Origin: Conus ventricosus
Taxonomy: Eukaryota; Mollusca; Gastropoda; Neogastropoda; Conidae
Length of the DNA: 64,000 bases
NCBI GenBank assembly: GCA_018398815.1
Contig: JAFLJL010014037.1
Location: 1 to 64,000 of the forward strand
Direction: 5' to 3'
Part shown: one piece after another, positions 44,485 through 56,686 of the stretch
Numbering within the stretch: the first letter of the stretch is position 1
Layout: each line of letters starts with the position of its first letter
The notes under the pieces: model-generated
Database searches by the model: none
What the model saw: the letters and a program-made list of their open reading frames with translations, nothing else
Told to the model about the DNA's origin: nothing
Program-made: the position numbers and the translations under genes

Positions 44485-44996
44485 TGGGCCAAAAATAGCT
44501 CAGTTTGTAAGGTGGACTCGGTAATTTTGGTGATCCTGGGTTGCAGGTTGAATCCCCCCGGGGCCCTTTTTTCGGTACAGGGATTTTCCGTGGAGTTAAC
44601 ATTGGTTCTGACTCCATTTCCCGTATATAGCCTTTAATGAGCCCTAAACCGGGTTCCGTGTGTGAACAACGCATGCATAACATTTGCACACAGTAAATCC
44701 CCCCAAACTTCGGAAGAGTGGGCCCAGTTTGGCGTTGGTATGATGACATTAAAAATAGCATGCCCCTGCGTGAGAAAGGAAGAATGAAAAAAGGAACTGA
44801 GTAAACGTATTGAGCAATATTAAGTGGATGACTTTGGGAAACGACTGATAAAGCCCAGCTGGCAGCTCTTCATTGGCACTACCCAGTAGGAGCCATGTGT
44901 AAATCGTGTGGTTTGAAAGCGCTTAGAGCTTGGTCCCCTAGCCGAGAATAGGCGCTATATCAGTATTCATTTGATTAATGATATATGTAATAATAA
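44485..44996 (+). mobile_element. tRNA-headed SINE with L2-type tail (copy 1)
   Basis: Noisy copy of 63016-63560. The tRNA-like head has an A-box region AATAGCTCAGTTTGTAAGG and a B-box region GGTTGAATCCCC. The tail has AAAGCGCTTAGAGCTTGG and AATAGGCGCTATATCAGTAT. It lies immediately downstream of the SMYD stop codon. Confidence 0.75.
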
Positions 44997-45044
44997 GAGT
45001 CTTGATTTCTTTTTTTCTCTTTAAGTGTGTTCTGGGGTAAGTAG

Positions 45045-45105
45045 TGCATGATGTGTGTGTGTGTGTTGTGTTTGTGTGTGTGTGTGTGGTGTGTGTGTGT
45101 GTGTC
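45045..45105. repeat. TG microsatellite
   Basis: Interrupted (TG)n after the SINE tail; counterpart at 63585-63620. Confidence 0.9.
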
Positions 45106-45430
45106 CCATTTATTTGTGTCGGGCGTGGAAATGTGCAAGATGGAATTCATTCAGATCCATATTTGTTTAATAGAGTGATTTTAGGCTTAAAAAGAACAGA
45201 AAAAAAAATTAAAAGACGGAAAAAAAAATTTTTTTCATGGAAATGTATGCATACGAGTTGATGGGCATAGATGTGTCTGTGTTCATGGGAAATATGTGGC
45301 ATGGATGTATGTGAAAGAAATTCTTGATGTTGATTGGGTTATAAACAAGACATCTAGACAAAAAAAAGGGCTGTGTTGTTTTGAATGGCATGTTAACAAA
45401 AAGATGGAGGATACTGAGTGCTGTAAAGCA
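45106..45430. other. Unique segment 3' of the SMYD gene
   Basis: Matches 63621-63945 nearly base for base. No gene recognised; short AAAAATTAAAAGACGG motif near 45200. Confidence 0.5.
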
Positions 45431-47755
45431 GCCCATAGACATAGGACCAGTCCACATTGTGGAGCCAGTGTTGGGATATAGTCCCCTACAGACATAGGAC
45501 CAGTCCACATTGTGGAGCCAGTGTTGGGGATACCAGTCCCCTACAGACATAGACAGGACCAGTCCACATTGTGGGGCCAGTGTTGGGGATATAGTCCCCT
45601 ACAGACATAGGACCAGTCCACATTGTGGAGCCAGTGTTGGGGATACAGTCCCCTACAGACATAGACAGAACCAGTCCACATTGTGGAGCCAGTGTTGGGG
45701 ATACAGTCCCCTACAGACATAGACATAGGACCAGTCCACATTGTGGAGCCAGTGTTGGGGATACAGTCCCCTACAGACATAGACATAGGACCAGTCCACA
45801 TTGTGAGCCAGTGTTGGGGATACAGTCCCCTACAGACATAGACATAGGACCAGTCCACATTTTGGAGCCAGTGTTGGGGATACAGTCCCCTACAGACATA
45901 GGACCAGTTCACATTGTGGAGCCAGTGTTGGGATACAGTCCCTACAGACATAGACAGAACCAGTCCACATTGTGGAGCCAGTGTTGGGGATACAGTCCCC
46001 TACAGACATAGGACCAGTCCACATTGTGGAGCCAGTGTTGGGGATACAGTCCCCTACAGACATAGGACCAGTCCACATTGTGGAGCCAGTGTTTGGGGAA
46101 ATAGTCCCCTACAGACATAGACATCGGACCAGTCCACATTGTGGAGCCAGTGTTGGGGATACAGTCCCCTACAGACATAGACATAGGACCAGTCCACATT
46201 GTGGAGCCAGTGTTGGGGATACAGTCCCCTACAGACATAGACATAGGGCCAGTTCACATTGTGGAGCCAGTGTTGGGGATATAGTCCCCTACAGACATAG
46301 ACATAGGACCAGTCCACATTGTGGCCAGTGTTGGGGAAACAGTCCCCTACAGACATAGGACCAGTCCACATTGTGGAGCCAGTGTTGGGGATACAGTCCC
46401 CTACAGACATAGACATAGGACCATTACATTGTGGAGCCAGTGTTGGGGATACAGTCCCCTACAGACATAGACAGAACCAGTCCACATTGTGGAGCCAGTG
46501 TTGGGGATATAGTCCCCTACAGACATAGACATCGGACCAGTCCACATTGTGGAGCCAGTGGGTTTGGGATACAGTCCCCTACAGACATAGACAGAACCAG
46601 TCCACATTGTGGAGCCAGTGTTGGGATACAGTCCCCTACAGACATAGGACCAGTCCACATTGTGGAGCCAGTGTTGGGGATACAGTCCCCTACAGACATA
46701 GGACCAGTCCACATTGTGGAGCCAGTGTTGGGGATACAGTCCCCTACAGACATAGACATAGGACCAGTCCACATTGTGGAGCCAGTGTTGGGGATACAGT
46801 CCCCTACAGACATAGGACCAGTCCACATTGTGGAGCCAGTGTTGGGGATTTCAGTCCCCTACAGACATAGGACCAGTCCACATTGTGGAGCCAGTGTTGG
46901 GGATACAGTTCCCTACAGACATAGACATAGGACCAGTTCACATTGTGGAGCCAGTGTTGGGATACAGTCCCTACAGACATAGACGAAACCAGTCCACATT
47001 GTGAGCCAGTGTTGGGGATACAGTCCCCTACAGACATAGGACCAGTCCGCATTGTGGAGCCAGTGTTAGAGATACGTCCCCTACAGACATAGACATAGGA
47101 CCAGTCCACATTGTGGAGCCAGTGTTGGGGGTACAGTCCCCTACAGACATAGGACCAGTCCACATTGTGGAGCCAGTGTTGGGGAAACAGTCCCCTACAG
47201 ACATAGACATAGGACCAGTTCACATTGTGGAGCCAGTGTTGGGGAACAGTCCCCTACAGACATAGACATCGGACCAGTCCACATTGTGGAGCCCGTGTTG
47301 GGGATACAGTCCCCTACAGACATAGACATAGGACCAGTCCACATTGTGGAGCCAGTGTTGGGGATACAGTCCCCTACAGACATTGGACCATCCACATTGT
47401 GGAGCCAGTGTTGGGGATACAGTCCCTACAGACATAGGACCAGTCCACATTGTGGAGCCAGTGTTGGGGATACAGTCCCCTACAGACATAGGACCAGTCC
47501 ACATTGTGGAGCCAGTGTTGGGATACAGTCCCCTACAGACATAGGACCAGTCCACATTGTGGAGCCAGTGTTGGGGATACAGTCCCCTACAGACATAGGA
47601 CCAGTCCACATTGTGGAGCCAGTGTTGGGGATACAGTCCCCTACAGACATAGGACCAGTCCACATTGTGGAGCCAGTGTTGGGGATATAGTCCCCTACAA
47701 CATAGGACCAGTCCACATTGTGGAGCCCGTGTTGGGGATACAGTCCCCTACAGAC
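45431..47755. repeat. 54/60-bp minisatellite, family R8
   Basis: About 40 well-preserved units with GGACCAGTCCACATTGTGGA, GCCAGTGTTGGGGATACAG and TCCCCTACAGACATA. Units with a second GACATA are 60 bp; those without are 54 bp. The first unit of the same array is at 63946-64000. Confidence 0.97.
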
Positions 47756-47767
47756 GTGGCCACTCCA

Positions 47768-47930
47768 TAGGAAAGACGCACTGTGAAGTCACCCCTGACC
47801 TTTTACCTTGAAAGACCACTGTGAAGTCACCCCTGACCTTTTACCTTGAAAGACGCACTGTGAAGTCACCCCTGACCTTTTACCTTGAAAGACGCACTGT
47901 GAAGTCACCCCTGACCTTTTACCTTGCTCT
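47768..47930. repeat. 39-bp minisatellite, family R9 (4 units)
   Basis: Nearly identical units GACGCACTGTGAAGTCACCC + CTGACCTTTTACCTTGAAA. Confidence 0.95.
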
Positions 47931-48838
47931 GTGTACCTGCACACCCATCTAGATATCAGTGATGTAAATGAAGGTACTGTGCTCATGAAACTGACCTGGA
48001 CATAATGCTGTGGTCATTGACATTTGACCACTCCAGTACACATTGTGCCGCTATCAGTCAGGTGCCTTTCAGGGTGGTCCTCACCACCACAGACACATGA
48101 CTGACAGAGCGGTTCTACCGCATTTCTCCATCTGGTTGATTCTGCCCACTAAGAGGCATTTCAGCTTTGTGAAATTCTTTATGTCTTCAGAACTCATCGG
48201 TCCTCCGTGTCATCAAATGTACAATTGAGCTGGCATTGTTGGAAACAGTCAGCATTTCAGGAGGCAGGTGAACCACAGACTGTCCACATGGATTATCTAC
48301 TCCTGATCCTGGATGGTGATTCTGATTGGACAGTTGCAAGCAATATCTGTAGGTGGGGATAGATAACTGGAATAAATCACGGTTGTGATCTTTGAACATC
48401 TTCCTCACGATTTACAGACAGGTTTGACCGATATTGTGCACAATGAAAGAAACATGAATGTGCAGCAGTTGTATACATTTACATGCATACGTGTGCATGT
48501 GTGTTTGTGCATGTGTGTGTGTACAAGCGTGCGTGCTGTTCTGGTGATGGAAAGTTTCAACCGGGTGATGACAGTTCTTATTAAAGACTTTTTTGAAAGA
48601 GACTCATTGTAATTGCTTTAACTCATTAGAATGGTGTCGTCTCTCTTTCGCTCACGCAGCATCAACAGTCAGACAAAACAAAAGAGAGTTTCCCTTTTAA
48701 TTGATAACTAAACTTTTACACTATTTACATACAAATTCTTTCTACATTGTTTTCACAAAATTATGTGAATATATTTCGAATTGAACACATGAACAGGTCT
48801 TTGTGAACTAAAAATACTTTTTCTTTCAACGTTGGCAC
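47931..48838. other. Unique segment between arrays
   Basis: Non-repetitive, moderate GC. On the minus strand, 48408-48187 is an open 73-codon frame (see separate entry). The rest holds a TG-rich run near 48490-48530 and AT-rich sequence up to the next array. Confidence 0.45.
48187..48408 (-). CDS. Possible exon of an unidentified minus-strand gene
   Basis: 73-codon frame ending in TGA. It begins MRKMFKDHNRDLFQLSIPT and has balanced composition, unlike the low-complexity frames around it. No domain was recognised, and there is no second copy in the window for comparison. It could be a terminal exon or chance. Confidence 0.2.
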   Translation of the reverse strand: MRKMFKDHNRDLFQLSIPTYRYCLQLSNQNHHPGSGVDNPCGQSVVHLPPEMLTVSNNASSIVHLMTRRTDEF

Positions 48839-50312
48839 CACAGTGCCACACCAAATGTGCAGTTCTTACAAACAAAGCGTCCCACAATGCCACACCAAAT
48901 GTCCAGATCTTACAAACAAAGCGTCCCACAATGCCACACCAAATGTCCAGTTCTTACAAACAAGGCGTCCCAAAATGCCACACCAAATGTCCAGTTCTTA
49001 CAAACAAAGCATCCACAATGCCACACCAAATGTCCAGTTCTTACAAGCGTCCCACAGCGCCACACCAAATGTCCAGTTCTTACAAACAAAGCGTCCCACA
49101 ATGCCACCAAATGTCCAGTTCTTACAAAGCGTCCCACAGTGCCACACCAAATGTCCAGTTCTTACAAAGCGTCCCACAGCGCCACACCAAATGTCCAGTT
49201 CTTACAAAACAAAGCGTCCCACAATGCCACACCAAATGTCAGTTCTTACAAACAAAGCGTCCCAATGCCACCCCAAATGTCCAGTTTTACAAAGCGTCCC
49301 ACAGCGCCACACCAAATGCCCAGTTTTTTAAAAACAAAGCGTCCCACAATGCCACACCAAATGTCCAGTTTTACAAACAAAGGGTCCACAATGCCACACC
49401 AAATGTCCAGTTCTTACAAACAAAGCGCCCCACAATGCCACACCAAATGTCGTTCTTACCAAACAAAGGTCCACAATGCCACCAAATGTCCATTTTCTTA
49501 CAAACAAAGCGCCCCACAATGCCACACCAATGTCCAGTTCTTAAAAAACAAAGCGTCCCACAATGCCACACCAAATGTCAGTTCTTACAAACAAAGCGTC
49601 CCAAATGCCACACCAAATTTTGCAGTTCTTACAAAGCGTCCCACAGCGCCACACAAAGGGTCCAGTTCTTACAAACAAAGCGTCCACAATGCCACACCAA
49701 ATGTCAGTTTTAAACAAAGGCCCCACAATCCCACACCAAATGTCCGTTCTTACAAACAAAGCGCCCCACAATGCCATACCAAAATGTCCAGTTCTTACAA
49801 AAAAAGCGTCCCACAGCGCCACACAATTTTCCAGTTCTTACAAACAAAGCGCCCCACAATGCCACACCAAATGTCAGTTCTTACAAGGTTTCCACGCGCC
49901 ACACCAAATGTCCAGTTTTAAAAACAAAGCGTCCACAGTGCCACACCAATGTCCAGTTCTTACAAAAAAAGGTCCACAATGCCACACCAAATGTCCGTTC
50001 TTACAAAAAAAGGGCCCCCCACAATGCCACACAGATGTCCGTTCTTACAAAAAAAGGTCCCACAATGCCATACCAATTGCCCAGTTTTACAAAAAAAGGT
50101 CCACAGCGCCACACCAAATGTCCAGTTCTTAAAAAACAAAGGTCCCACAATGCCACACCAAATGTCCAGTTCTTACAACACAAAGCGTCCCACAATGCCA
50201 TACTAAATTCCAGTTCTTAAAACAAAGCGTCCCACAATGCCACCCCAAATGTCAGTTTTAAAAAAAGCGTCCACAGTGCCACACCACTGCCCAGTTCTTA
50301 CAAACAAAGCAT
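48839..50312. repeat. 44-bp minisatellite, family R10
   Basis: About 34 units with AAAGCGTCCCACAATGCCAC and ACCAAATGTCCAGTTCTTAC. Shorter units lack one ACAAACAAAG block. The 3' half is noisier. Long lysine/proline/histidine-rich frames on both strands are by-products. Confidence 0.95.
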
Positions 50313-50451
50313 CTGGTCCCACAGACCTGCTGTACCAATTTCTTTGCCAATCTCGGCGAACTCTCCTCAACTTACAAAAAAAAACGCAAACTGTGCCAGA
50401 GCCCTCCCAAAAAAAAAAAAATATTTACATCCTCATTCTATCCGGGAAAAA
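50313..50451. other. Linker with A-rich tract
   Basis: Short unique sequence ending in an A-run; nothing recognised. Confidence 0.4.
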
Positions 50452-51165
50452 AGTTCATGGAGGGTTTCCTAACACAGGCCAGTATGGCCTGTAATGTACA
50501 TCACTTAGTTCTTGAAGGGTTTCTAACACAGGCCAGTCGTGGCTGTAATGTACATCACCTTAGTTTTGAAGGGTTTCCTAACAAGGCCAGTCATGGCCTG
50601 TAATGTACATCACCTTAGTTCTTAAAGGGTTTCCTAACATATGCCAGGTCGTGGCCTGTAATGTACAATATCTTAGTTCATGGAGGGTTTCCTAAATAGG
50701 CGATCGTGGCCTGTAATGTACAATATCTTAGTTCATGGAGGGTTTCCTAACATGGCCGATCGTGGCCTGTAATGTGCAATATCTTAGTTCATGGAGGGTT
50801 TCTACATAGGCCAGTCATGGCCGTAATGTGCAATATCTTAGTTCATGGGTTTCCTAACATAGGCCAATCGGGCCCTGTAATGTAATCACTGAGTTCTTGG
50901 AGGGTTTCCTAACATAGGCCAGTGGGGGCCCAGTAATGTGCAATATCTTGTTCATGGAGGGTTTCCTAACATAGGCGATCGTGGCCTGTAATGTGCAAAA
51001 ATCTTAGTTCATGGAGGGTTTCCTAACATAGGCCAATTGTGGCCTGTAATGTGCAATATGGGGGGTTTTCCCTAACATAGGCCCAATCATGGCCTGTAAT
51101 GTGAAATTTCTTAGTTCATGGGGGTTTTTCCCTAACAGGCCAGTCGTGGCCAGTAAGTACATCAC
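50452..51165. repeat. ~57-bp minisatellite, family R11
   Basis: About twelve units with GGAGGGTTTCCTAACATAGG, CCTGTAATGTACA and ATCTTAGTTCATG. Confidence 0.93.
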
Positions 51166-51654
51166 TTAAAGACAGTCCTGTCATGGAAAAAAAAGAGGAA
51201 AATGAGGCATGCACCTATTAATCGAGCTGTGACACACTTCTGTGTAGACCGATTTGATTACTTTCCTCCCCTCTTTGTTTTGACGTGGACTGACCCATTT
51301 CTTTGATAAGGTCTGATTTTCCAAAGTTAGGATGATATGCTGGTTTATATGTTAAATAGGTCTAAGGGTACACGTGCACAAGAAAACAGCTCTGATGTCC
51401 CTCCATGGTCAGACATTATTATTGCACCAGAGGTATTCGTGTAACTGATAATCTAACCAGTGTTTTCTGAGAGAGATCAACAAATAAGCAGCAAAAGAGG
51501 CAAAAGAGAATTCCAGAATGATTTGGCCTACGGTGTCGGGAGGAGTGAAAAGAAGAAAGAGAGAAAGCAGAAGCGGAAAATTAGGAGCAGAAAAGAATTT
51601 CAGATCAAGAAACTAAATCTCTGTGCTACCATCAGCCCCTGCTTCCAACCCGAT
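51166..51654 (+). other. Unique segment with a lysine-rich open frame
   Basis: 51460-51660 reads a K/R-rich peptide (YGVGRSEKKKERKQKRKIRS) that runs on into the next array. No domain. It could be part of an exon, but codon evidence is weak. Confidence 0.25.
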
Positions 51655-52107
51655 CACAATGTCTTTCTTTGGATGCAGTCCGCTTTCAGTCTTTGTACAA
51701 CAATGACAGATGTCTTCTCTGGAACAGTTTGTTTACAGTCTTTGTACAACACTTTACCCGATGTTTCTCTGGATGCGTCTGCTTTACAGTTTGTACAACA
51801 CTGACCCGTCCCGTGGTTGGATGAAGTTGCTTTTTAAATTTTGTACAACACTGCCCGTCCTGTGGTGCTGTCTTCTGTGGAACAGTCTGCTTTACAGTCT
51901 TTGTTAGAAACTGCCCGTTCTGTGGCACTGTTTTGTGGCACGTTGTTTACAGTCTTTGTACAACATGACCAGTCCTGCTGCACTGTTTTGGATGCAGTCT
52001 GCTTTAGTCTTTGTAACATGACCCGTCTGCTGGCATGTCTTTGTGGCACAGTCTGCTTACGTTTGTACAACACTGAAGTTGCTGCCCCTGTCTTTCTGGA
52101 TGCAGGA
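51655..52107. repeat. ~58-bp minisatellite, family R12, runs into the gap
   Basis: About eight units with CAGTCTTTGTACAACACTGA, CCCGTCCTGTGG and TGGATGCAGTCTGC. It is truncated by the N gap, so its true length is unknown. Confidence 0.9.
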
Positions 52108-53107
52108 NNNNNNNNNNNNNNNNNNNNNNNNNNNNNNNNNNNNNNNNNNNNNNNNNNNNNNNNNNNNNNNNNNNNNNNNNNNNNNNNNNNNNNNNNNNNN
52201 NNNNNNNNNNNNNNNNNNNNNNNNNNNNNNNNNNNNNNNNNNNNNNNNNNNNNNNNNNNNNNNNNNNNNNNNNNNNNNNNNNNNNNNNNNNNNNNNNNNN
52301 NNNNNNNNNNNNNNNNNNNNNNNNNNNNNNNNNNNNNNNNNNNNNNNNNNNNNNNNNNNNNNNNNNNNNNNNNNNNNNNNNNNNNNNNNNNNNNNNNNNN
52401 NNNNNNNNNNNNNNNNNNNNNNNNNNNNNNNNNNNNNNNNNNNNNNNNNNNNNNNNNNNNNNNNNNNNNNNNNNNNNNNNNNNNNNNNNNNNNNNNNNNN
52501 NNNNNNNNNNNNNNNNNNNNNNNNNNNNNNNNNNNNNNNNNNNNNNNNNNNNNNNNNNNNNNNNNNNNNNNNNNNNNNNNNNNNNNNNNNNNNNNNNNNN
52601 NNNNNNNNNNNNNNNNNNNNNNNNNNNNNNNNNNNNNNNNNNNNNNNNNNNNNNNNNNNNNNNNNNNNNNNNNNNNNNNNNNNNNNNNNNNNNNNNNNNN
52701 NNNNNNNNNNNNNNNNNNNNNNNNNNNNNNNNNNNNNNNNNNNNNNNNNNNNNNNNNNNNNNNNNNNNNNNNNNNNNNNNNNNNNNNNNNNNNNNNNNNN
52801 NNNNNNNNNNNNNNNNNNNNNNNNNNNNNNNNNNNNNNNNNNNNNNNNNNNNNNNNNNNNNNNNNNNNNNNNNNNNNNNNNNNNNNNNNNNNNNNNNNNN
52901 NNNNNNNNNNNNNNNNNNNNNNNNNNNNNNNNNNNNNNNNNNNNNNNNNNNNNNNNNNNNNNNNNNNNNNNNNNNNNNNNNNNNNNNNNNNNNNNNNNNN
53001 NNNNNNNNNNNNNNNNNNNNNNNNNNNNNNNNNNNNNNNNNNNNNNNNNNNNNNNNNNNNNNNNNNNNNNNNNNNNNNNNNNNNNNNNNNNNNNNNNNNN
53101 NNNNNNN
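52108..53107. other. Assembly gap (1000 N)
   Basis: Exactly 1000 N, the round number of a placeholder of unknown length. A different array ends on each side. Confidence 1.
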
Positions 53108-53157
53108 ATTTTTTTAAATCCACCATGTATCCCTTTTGTTGAAAAAGCACCATTTTG

Positions 53158-53352
53158 GGTTTGATGAACAAACTTTAGGGTTACCCAAACATGTATCCTG
53201 TTCCTGCCAGTGTGTTGTGAAAGTTTTTGGTGTGTATCCAAATGTATCCTGTTCTTCACAGGTGTGTGAGACAAACTTTAGGTGTGTATCCAACATGTAT
53301 CCTGTTTCTGCCAGTGTGTGGAGAACAAACTTTTAGGTGTGTATCTACATTC
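53158..53352. repeat. 59-bp minisatellite, family R1 (second copy)
   Basis: Three to four units with CAAACTTTAGG, GTGTGTATCCAA and TGTATCCTGTTC. Shorter than in block A, but its left part is hidden by the gap. Confidence 0.85.
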
Positions 53353-53539
53353 ACCCATTTTTCCTACCGATGTGAAACACATGCAGACTTTAAAAAAAGA
53401 AAATGGGGTGGGGGGGGGGGGGGGGGGGGGTTGGTGCTGTCTGTGGTTTTTTAAGGGGGAGCCCCTTGAAATTAAGGGAAAACTTTTGTGAAAAAAATGC
53501 ATTCTAAAAAGAAAAATAGCTCATAATTTCTGATTTCTT

Positions 53540-53775
53540 TTACTGTGAACAGTCACTTTTTTAAATCATAGTGAAATCCTGTAAACAATGTCTGTTTCAA
53601 AGCATAATAAAAATCATTTCTGATCATCATACTGTAACGTGCTTGTTTAAATGGATCGGGTGAAATCCCTAACAAATGATCTGTTAGTAGCATTTACAAA
53701 TCTTTCTGACCCATCATACTGTGAACAGTGTTGTTTGAATGAACCGTGGTGAAATCCTAACAAAGTTGTTGCATT
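53540..53775. repeat. ~100-bp tandem repeat (second copy)
   Basis: Matches 4900-5165: repeated TGTTTGAATG, GTGAAATCC-TAACAAA and ATGATCTGTT motifs. It ends at the acceptor of the SMYD exon. Confidence 0.75.
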
Positions 53776-53788
53776 TTTTTCCGGGCAG

Positions 53789-53943
53789 ATGTGGGAGGTT
53801 TCCCCTGTGTAGGGGGATGTCTCTCCAGGTAAAGTTTTTGTGTCCCCCTCAAAGTGTACTGCGCGTGTGTTGGTCGGGGTATGATGCTCCCGTTGCGTAC
53901 TTGTTTGAGGGGTTTGGATCGGTTGCAACAGTGGGCCATACAG
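53789..53943 (+). CDS. SMYD: SMYD-family methyltransferase, antepenultimate exon (copy 2, noisy)
   Basis: Between acceptor TTTTTTTCCGGGCAG and donor ATACAG|GTTGAA, equivalent to 5183-5374. About 37 bases shorter than copy 1, and the reading frame is unreadable. Recognisable DNA blocks remain (GCGTGTGTTGGTCGGGG against GCGTGTTTGGATCGGGC). Neighbouring intron sequence shows the same indel density, so the damage is probably in the consensus rather than the gene. Confidence 0.55.
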
Positions 53944-54496
53944 GTTGAATTAAAATTTTTTTTTTATTTATTTTTTTGGTTTTTGAATTTAATTCATTGC
54001 TGTACATAAAAAATTGCGTGTGTAAATTTTGTTATTTTTAAAAGAATGACGGCTTAAGAAGAAAGAGATTAAGCTTTTTAAAACTTTTATTTTCATTGAA
54101 AAATTTGATGCGGTCGAGAAGAAAAGAGTGTGAAAAAAATAGATTAAAAGGATATCATTTGTAAAGATATTTTGTTTTTGGAATAAAAATGTTTGTTGGG
54201 GGGAAGGAGGGGAACGTATAACATTAAAAAGGGGAAATGGGGGTTTTTTGCTTTTTGTTGTGTGGTTTGTGGTTTTTCTTAAAACTTAAGGCATAAAAGG
54301 GTTTCCCTTTTGGGCCCAAAAATTTCCCACTGTATTTTCTCAGTACAAAACAAAAAATTCCCTGGTGTTTTTCCCTTTCCCTAAGCCATCCCGTGCCAGT
54401 AACGACCCAGGGGGCTGTATTATAAATCTTTAAAATTTTCCCATTTTTTGCCTTAGAGTTAGGGGGTGGGGATAGGTCTATGTCTTGCCCTATTTC
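53944..54496 (+). other. SMYD intron, unique part (second copy)
   Basis: Noisy match of 5375-5955; anchor GGAAGGAGGGGAAC. Nothing else recognised. Confidence 0.5.
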
Positions 54497-54985
54497 TTTC
54501 CCTTTCCCCTCTTGTTGTCGATTGGGCCTTTGTGGCGTGTGTTTGGGGTTCCCCACTTCGTTGATTGATTGGTCTCCCCCTTTCCCTCATTTTGGTTGGG
54601 GTTTTTGAGGCTTTTCCCACTTCCTTTTGTCTGTTGGTGTTGCCGTCCCCCTGTTGGCGTTTTTTTTGGGGCTTTCCCCATTTCCCTCTTGTCTGTTTGG
54701 CCCCTGTTTCCCCCTGTTGGCTTTTTTGGGGGGGGGATTCACCATTCCTCTTTGTTTGGGCTTTCGCCTTCCCTTTGTGGCCGTTTGTGTGTGGGGGGGG
54801 GGGGGGGGGGGGGGGAGGGGGGGGGGGGGAGGGGGGGGGGGGGATTCCCCTTCCTTTTTGTTCTGATTGGTCTTGTTTTTCCTCCTTTTGGGGGGGGGGG
54901 GGGGGGGGGGGGGGATTCCTTCCTCTTTGATTGTTTGGGCCTTTTTCCGCCTTTTCTTTTGGGCTGTGCTTTGCCACCTCGTCTC
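54497..54985. repeat. G-run-interrupted minisatellite, family R3 (second copy)
   Basis: Noisy counterpart of 5956-6725 with fewer units and long G tracts at 54790-54845 and 54890-54915. Confidence 0.85.
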
Positions 54986-55261
54986 TGATGTGTCATTTTG
55001 ACCCCCCACACACAGGGGTTTTATGCATGGGCAAAGTCTGCTGCAGGCGCAGGCCCCCCCACTGAACGCAGCCACAAAGCGGGTAGACTGTTTACCGGGG
55101 GGGGTTCCCGTCGTTCCCTTGAAAGCTGGGTCCCCAAAAGTCTTCTGCCCCCCAAATCGGGCGGCCCCCAAAATGAGGTGATTTGTGAGAAAAGAGGTGA
55201 GACACTTATCCTGTCCCCTTGACCGGGGAAATAGGATCCCCCTCAGTCACAGAGCCCTGGG
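54986..55261 (+). other. Unique intronic segment (second copy)
   Basis: Matches 6726-7004; anchor TTTATGCATGGGCAAAGTCT. The short coding-like frame of copy 1 is broken here. Confidence 0.5.
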
Positions 55262-56563
55262 GCATGACAATAGAAAGGGACCTCGTGGTCATTATCTTGA
55301 GGTGGTGGGAAAGTGACAATATGAAAAGGCTCGTGGTCGTTACCGGGAGTGGTGGGAAAATGACAAAATGAGGGACCTCAGTGGGGTTACCTGGAGAGTG
55401 GGGGAAAAAGATTAAAAGAAAAGGCTTTTGTGGGCGTTACCTGGAGAGTGGTGGGAAAGGAAAAATGAAGAGGACTTAGTGGTGTTTCCCGGAGGTGGTG
55501 GGAAAAAACAATATGAAGGGGACTCAGTGGTATTACCCGGAGGTGGGGGGAAAGTGACCAAAAATGAAGGGCCTCGTGGGGGTTCCCGTGGAAGTGGTGG
55601 GAAAGTCCAAAAAAATGAAAGGGCTTGTGGTGTTACCTGTGAGAGTGGTGGGGAAAAAGACAATTGAAAAGGGGCCTCCGTGGGTTTCCCCGGGATGGGG
55701 GGGAAAGGCAATAATGGAGGCTCAGGGTCAAACCTGTGGGTGGTGGGGTGAAATAGGAGGACTCAGTGGGCTTCCCCGTGGAGTGGTGGGAAAGTGACAA
55801 ATGAAAAGGACCCCAGTGCCTGTGAGAGTGGGGGAAGTGAATAATGAAGAGGACCCCCAGTGGTGTTACCCGTGGAGTGGGGGGGGAAAATGACAAAAAT
55901 GAAGGGACCCCAGTGGTGTTCCTGTGAGGTGGTGGGGAAATGACAATAAAGAAGAGGACCCAGTGGTCGTTCTGGGAGTGGGGGGAGTGACAAAAATGAA
56001 AAAGGGCCTCGTGGGCGTTCCTGGAGAGGGTGGGAATTTTCAATATGAAGGGCCCGTGGTCGTTACCTTGGGGGTGGTAAAGTGACAATATAAGAGGACC
56101 CCAGTGGTCATTACTGTGAGAGTGGTGGGAAGGGGACAAAAATGAAAAGGACCCCAGTGGTCTTACCTGTGAGGTGGTGGGAAAGTGGGAAAAAATGAAG
56201 GGACCCCAGTGGGGTTACCCGGAGGTGGTGGGAAAATGACAAAAATGAAGGGGCCTCGTGGTATTACCTGTGGATGGGGGGAAGTGACAATTGAAAAGGG
56301 GCTCGGGGCTTTTCCCGTGGGAAATGGTGGGAAAGTGACAAAATGAAGAGGACCCCAGTGGTCGTTACCTGTGGAGGGGGGAAGTGCGATAATGTGGACT
56401 CAGTGGTCGTTTCTGGGGTGGTGGGAAAAAGACGATAAGGAGGCCCCCGTGGTGTTTCCTGTGGAGTGGTGGGGGAAAATGCGTAATGAGGGACTCAGTG
56501 GGGCGTTTCCTGTGGAGTGGTGGGAAAAGGCGATTAATGTCAGGACCCCGGGGTGTTACTGTC
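55262..56563. repeat. 54-bp minisatellite, family R4 (second copy)
   Basis: About 24 noisy units of the 7005-8042 family (GTGGTCGTTACC, GTGGTGGGAAAGTGACAA). Confidence 0.9.
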
Positions 56564-56686
56564 GGTGGAAGGCGTGCTGGGGGTGGCAGGCTCTTTGGGG
56601 CTTTCATGAAAAATTCAGATTTGGAAAAAACGCTGTTTTGCCGGTGTGCAAAAATGGACGGGGAAACCATTTTGGCCCAGCCCCTT

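Larger units (their letters stand above)
32529..45480 (+). repeat. Block B: first copy of a segmental duplication (partner 58994-64000)
   Basis: Landmarks shared in order: 30/43-bp array, unique segment with CTTGGACATGAATGG, 27-bp array, GCCACAGAGCTGGCGTAGAAG, poly-C tract, last SMYD exon, SINE, TG microsatellite and the start of the 54/60-bp array. Block B contains a retroelement insertion (33171-36256) absent from B'; B' has an L2-like insertion (59305-60095) absent from B. Confidence 0.88.

Noticed and set aside
45500..47770. Many overlapping frames of 60-180 codons on both strands
   Set aside because: By-products of the 54/60-bp array, open in several phases on both strands.
48832..50220. 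Long lysine/proline/histidine-rich frames
   Set aside because: Translation of the 44-bp array; several phases are open at once and none extends into unique sequence with a domain.
48839..50312. Possible CRISPR-like array
   Set aside because: Contiguous head-to-tail repeats without unique spacers, in a eukaryotic intron-containing context.
51834..53274. Frames of 370-445 codons around 52000-53200
   Set aside because: They run through 1000 N and are meaningless.
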